In this document: positions 24,371 to 37,234 of the stretch, in pieces
Numbering within the stretch: the stretch's first letter is position 1
How the letters are laid out: the number at the start of each line of letters is the position of its first letter
DNA from: JARRON01 sp037383845
GTDB lineage: Bacteria > Pseudomonadota > Gammaproteobacteria > Steroidobacterales > XN24
Assembly (NCBI GenBank): GCA_037383845.1
Contig: JARRON010000039.1
Location: forward strand, 1-37,234
Length of the DNA stretch: 37,234 nt
Reading direction: 5' to 3'
Translations under genes and position numbers: made by a program
Notes under the pieces: model-generated
Databases searched by the model: none
Seen by the model: only the letters and a program-made list of their open reading frames with translations
What the model was told of the DNA's origin: nothing

Positions 24371-24898
24371 ATGGCACTGAGGCTCGAAGACAAGAAGGCA
24401 CTTGTCGCCGAGGTGAAGGCGGTTGCGGAGTCAGCTCACTCGGCCGTGGCGGCCGAGTACCGCGGGCTTTCCGTAAGCCAGATGACCGACCTGCGCAGGG
24501 AGGCCCGGAACTCCGGCGTCTACCTGCGGGTGGTCAAGAACACCCTCGCCCGGCGGGCGCTGGAAGGCACGGACTTCGAATGCATGAAGGACGAGCTCAG
24601 CGGTCCGCTGGTACTGGCGTTCTCCCAGGAGGACCCCGGTTCCGCGGCGCGTGTGGTCAAGGCCTTCGCCAAGGACAACGAGCAGCTGGTGACGCGCATG
24701 GTCTCCATCGGCGGGCAGGTGCTGCCTGCCACCGAGCTGGAGCGGCTCGCCAGTCTTCCCACCCTGGACCAGGCCCGGGCGATGCTGCTCGGGGTCTTCC
24801 AGGCGCCGGCCAGCAAGCTGGTGCGTACGCTCAACGAGCCCGCGGCGCAGCTCGCCCGCGTGCTCGCCGCGCGTCGCGACCAGCTGCAGTCGGCGTAA
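24371..24898 (+). CDS. rplJ: 50S ribosomal protein L10
   Basis: A 175-residue protein that anchors L7/L12 dimers on the ribosome. Visible are AEYRGLSVSQMTDLRREAR, VVKNTLARRALEG and the C-terminal helix with PASKLVRTLNEPAAQLARVL that holds the dimers. The ribosome site AGGAGG lies six bases before ATG. Confidence 0.98.
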   Translation: MALRLEDKKALVAEVKAVAESAHSAVAAEYRGLSVSQMTDLRREARNSGVYLRVVKNTLARRALEGTDFECMKDELSGPLVLAFSQEDPGSAARVVKAFAKDNEQLVTRMVSIGGQVLPATELERLASLPTLDQARAMLLGVFQAPASKLVRTLNEPAAQLARVLAARRDQLQSA

Positions 24899-24954
24899 GG
24901 GTAGGGACTGCTCACAGGGTAACAACGTTTGCGTAAGTATCTGGAGTAACGAAA

Positions 24955-25338
24955 ATGGCTGTTTCGCGTGAAGAAATCATTGACGCTCTGAGCAACATGA
25001 GCGTGCTCGAGGTCACCCAGCTGGTGTCCGACCTCGAAGAGAAGTGGGGCGTGTCCGCCGCGGCTCCCGTGGCCGTGGCTGCCGGCGGTGCCGCCGGCGG
25101 TGAGGCCGCCGAGGCTGCCGAGGAGAAGACCGAGTTCGACGTGGTGATGTCGAGCTTCGGCTCCAACAAGGTCGCCGTCATCAAGGCTGTCCGGACGATC
25201 ACCGGCCTGGGCCTCAAGGAGGCCAAGGACATGGTCGAGGGCGTGCCCGCCACCGTGAAGGAGGGCGTCGCCAAGGACGAGGCCGAGAGTATCAAGAAGC
25301 AGCTCGAAGAGGCCGGCGCCAGCGTCGACGTCAAGTAA
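24955..25338 (+). CDS. rplL: 50S ribosomal protein L7/L12
   Basis: A 127-residue stalk protein. The N-terminal dimer domain (EEIIDALSNMSVLEVTQLVS) is joined by an alanine/glycine hinge to the C-terminal factor-binding domain (VIKAVRTITGLGLKEAKDMV). Full length. Confidence 0.98.
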   Translation: MAVSREEIIDALSNMSVLEVTQLVSDLEEKWGVSAAAPVAVAAGGAAGGEAAEAAEEKTEFDVVMSSFGSNKVAVIKAVRTITGLGLKEAKDMVEGVPATVKEGVAKDEAESIKKQLEEAGASVDVK

Positions 25339-25379
25339 CAGCTGCGTGCGCAGGCTTATACACCTGTGCCAACCGGGAG

Positions 25380-25407
25380 GGCTGGTGGCCGTGGCCACCG
25401 GCCTTTT
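25380..25407 (+). terminator. rplL-rpoB attenuator
   Basis: An 11-bp stem GGCTGGTGGCC / GGCCACCGGCC with a two-base loop and TTTT after it. The position matches the known E. coli rplL-rpoB attenuator that lets only part of transcription into rpoBC. Confidence 0.75.
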
Positions 25408-25502
25408 CCCGCTTCAACTGCCGGAGATTTCCGCGACTCCGGCGACCCGCTTCACGGCGGGTTAAGTGATCAGCGAACGAGCCGCATTCGAGGGTGAGCC
25501 AC

Positions 25503-29557
<4,055 letters not shown>

Positions 29558-29622
29558 GGGCGCGTCTTCCCAATGAGCCGCAGCTGGACAGAATTTAAGC
29601 CCCCGAGGGGGAAGGTGAAGCG

Positions 29623-33828
<4,206 letters not shown>

Positions 33829-33834
33829 TCCAGG

Positions 33835-33870
33835 CGCCCCCGCTTGCTTGACAGCCTGCGGGGGCGTTTC
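33835..33870 (+). terminator. rpoBC operon terminator
   Basis: Stem CGCCCCCGC (33835-33843) / GCGGGGGCG (33858-33866), followed by TTTC. It begins six bases after the rpoC stop and overlaps the promoter of the next operon. Confidence 0.8.
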
Positions 33871-33876
33871 TACAAT
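33848..33876 (+). promoter_or_regulatory. Sigma-70 promoter of the str operon (rpsL-rpsG-fusA-tuf)
   Basis: TTGACA (33848-33853), exactly 17 nt, then TACAAT (33871-33876): near-perfect consensus. The -35 lies in the loop of the rpoC terminator and the spacer is its 3' arm. Transcription would start near 33884. Confidence 0.9.
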
Positions 33877-33893
33877 CCTCAGGCTTTGCATAG

Positions 33894-33956
33894 GCCGGCC
33901 GAAATCCGGCCGGCAATCGTTTGACTCCTAGGAGCGGGCCGCCTTACCGGCGGCCC
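33894..33956 (+). promoter_or_regulatory. Leader hairpins of the rpsL transcript
   Basis: Two stems lie between promoter and rpsL: GCCGGCC / GGCCGGC (33894-33914) and GGGCCGCC / GGCGGCCC (33936-33956). They may affect early elongation or translation; no specific ligand is recognised. Confidence 0.4.
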
Positions 33957-33996
33957 GGTTCTTCTGCGTCAGGAAAAACCGGGACTTACAAGTACG

Positions 33997-34371
<375 letters not shown>

Positions 34372-34403
34372 TGTTCACTGAATCGACGACCAGGTAGTTC
34401 ATC

Positions 34404-34883
34404 ATGTCCAGACGTACCCAGGCGCCCAAGCGCATCATCCTCCCCGACCCGGTCTACGGCAGCGAGACCCTGTCGAAGTTCATGAACATGATCATGGAGC
34501 GGGGCAAGAAGTCCGCCGCCGAGAAGGTCGTCTACGGCGCTATCGACCAGATTTCCGACCGCCGCAAGCTGGCCGCCGAGCAGGCGGTAGAGCTGCTGGA
34601 GCAGGCTCTCGAGAACGTCAAGCCCATGGTCGAGGTGAAGTCCCGGCGCGTGGGTGGTGCGACCTACCAGGTGCCTGTGGAGGTCCGCCCGGTGCGCCGC
34701 CAGACCCTGGCGATGCGCTGGCTGATTGACGCCGCTCGCGGCCGCGGCGAAAAGTCCATGGCCGCCCGTCTCGCGAACGAGCTCATGGACGCCTCCGAGA
34801 ACCGGGGCTCCGCCGTCAAGAAGCGCGAGGATACGCACCGCATGGCCGAGGCCAACAAGGCCTTCTCCCACTACCGCTGGTAG
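34404..34883 (+). CDS. rpsG: 30S ribosomal protein S7
   Basis: A 159-residue assembly-initiating protein of the 30S head. Visible are SRRTQAPKRIILPDPVYGS, GGATYQVPVEVRP and the C-terminal MAEANKAFSHYRW. In E. coli S7 represses its own operon from the rpsL-rpsG spacer; here that spacer is only 32 bp and shows no clear large structure. Confidence 0.98.
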   Translation: MSRRTQAPKRIILPDPVYGSETLSKFMNMIMERGKKSAAEKVVYGAIDQISDRRKLAAEQAVELLEQALENVKPMVEVKSRRVGGATYQVPVEVRPVRRQTLAMRWLIDAARGRGEKSMAARLANELMDASENRGSAVKKREDTHRMAEANKAFSHYRW

Positions 34884-34928
34884 TGCGGCGAGCCGCCTGC
34901 GCCTGACCAACACCCGAGGATTACCACC

Positions 34929-37022
<2,094 letters not shown>

Positions 37023-37093
37023 TCCGCCCGCAGCGCATCGGGACTGAATCAACAGATATACAGCATTTACGTTTTTTAACGAGGTAAGAAGCC

Positions 37094-37209
37094 GTGTCCA
37101 AGTCGAAGTTCGAGCGTACGGCCGATTGCGATGGAGGAAGGTCTTCGATTCGCCATTAGCGAGGGCGGCCGCACCGTCGGCGCCGGCGTAGTCTCCAAGA
37201 TCATCGAGT
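37094..37209 (+). pseudogene. tufA: Collapsed second tuf gene (5' 27 bp fused to 3' 89 bp)
   Basis: After an intact leader with GAGGTAAG, GTG 37094 begins SKSKFERT exactly like tufB. At 37121 the sequence jumps to the tufB tail (tufB 21653-21741), skipping 1,073 bp, which is not a multiple of three. The frame therefore ends after 21 codons at TAG 37160-37162. The tail differs from tufB at four places, including loss of the TAA stop (now TTA). This is the expected site of tufA after fusA. It could be a genuine deletion between or within tuf copies, or a misassembly of near-identical genes at a contig end. Confidence 0.85.
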
Positions 37210-37234
37210 TAGGCGGCTCACGGGGCCCACGGAA

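Overview
The window is G+C-rich and looks like the chromosome of a gammaproteobacterium. The strongest clue is the order tRNA-Thr(TGT), tRNA-Tyr, tRNA-Gly, tRNA-Thr(GGT), tuf, tRNA-Trp, secE, nusG, rplKAJL, rpoBC, rpsL, rpsG, fusA, tuf, which matches the E. coli thrU-tyrU-glyT-thrT-tufB and str/rif layout. birA, coaX and plsY just upstream and the strong C-ending codon bias would suit a Chromatiales/Ectothiorhodospiraceae or Lysobacterales relative, but the family level is a guess. The window begins inside a 23S rRNA gene and ends inside a second tuf copy. Both are repeated genes where draft assemblies usually break, so it is probably one whole contig of a draft genome.

Layout: 1-860 holds the end of an rRNA operon (23S tail, 5S, terminator) with a perfect 63-bp duplication of the 5S tail and terminator around a 121-bp inverted-ended element. 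0.9-6 kb holds a CadC-like regulator, an S41 peptidase-like protein, a penicillin-binding protein (DacB), a small lipoprotein and a remnant of an M16 peptidase. 6.1-7.4 kb is an ECF sigma factor with its RskA-type anti-sigma factor (frame broken). 7.4-11.7 kb carries two pentein-fold arginine/citrulline-type enzymes, an outer-membrane barrel protein, a ZIP metal transporter, an AhpD-like protein and a candidate 25-residue lysine-rich microprotein. 11.8-14.8 kb is a TetR regulator diverging from a flavin monooxygenase and esterase pair, with a perfect palindromic operator between them. 14.8-19.0 kb has an EamA permease, a diacylglycerol-kinase-like lipid kinase, plsY, birA and coaX. 19.1-20.5 kb has two paralogous mini-cytochromes c interleaved with tRNA genes. 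From 20.5 kb on is the translation/transcription superoperon.

Housekeeping genes work in the usual way: plsY (phospholipid acylation), birA (biotin-protein ligase and possible repressor), coaX (CoA synthesis), tRNA and tuf (translation), secE (protein export), nusG (elongation), L11/L1/L10/L7-L12, RNA polymerase beta and beta-prime, S12, S7 and EF-G. Clear sigma-70 promoters precede the tRNA-Tyr/tuf unit and the str operon. The str promoter is built into the rpoC terminator.

The most notable feature is a series of deletion-like junctions. rpoB has lost about 112 bases, including the conserved catalytic-core lysine segment, and is frameshifted. The second tuf is collapsed to its first 27 and last 89 bases. 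The anti-sigma gene lacks its middle and is frameshifted. dacB and a convergent lipoprotein gene have lost their stop codons into each other. Because rpoB is essential, at least that one is most likely an assembly or consensus error, and the others should be checked for the same cause. I found no CRISPR array, transposase, phage gene or clearly new system.
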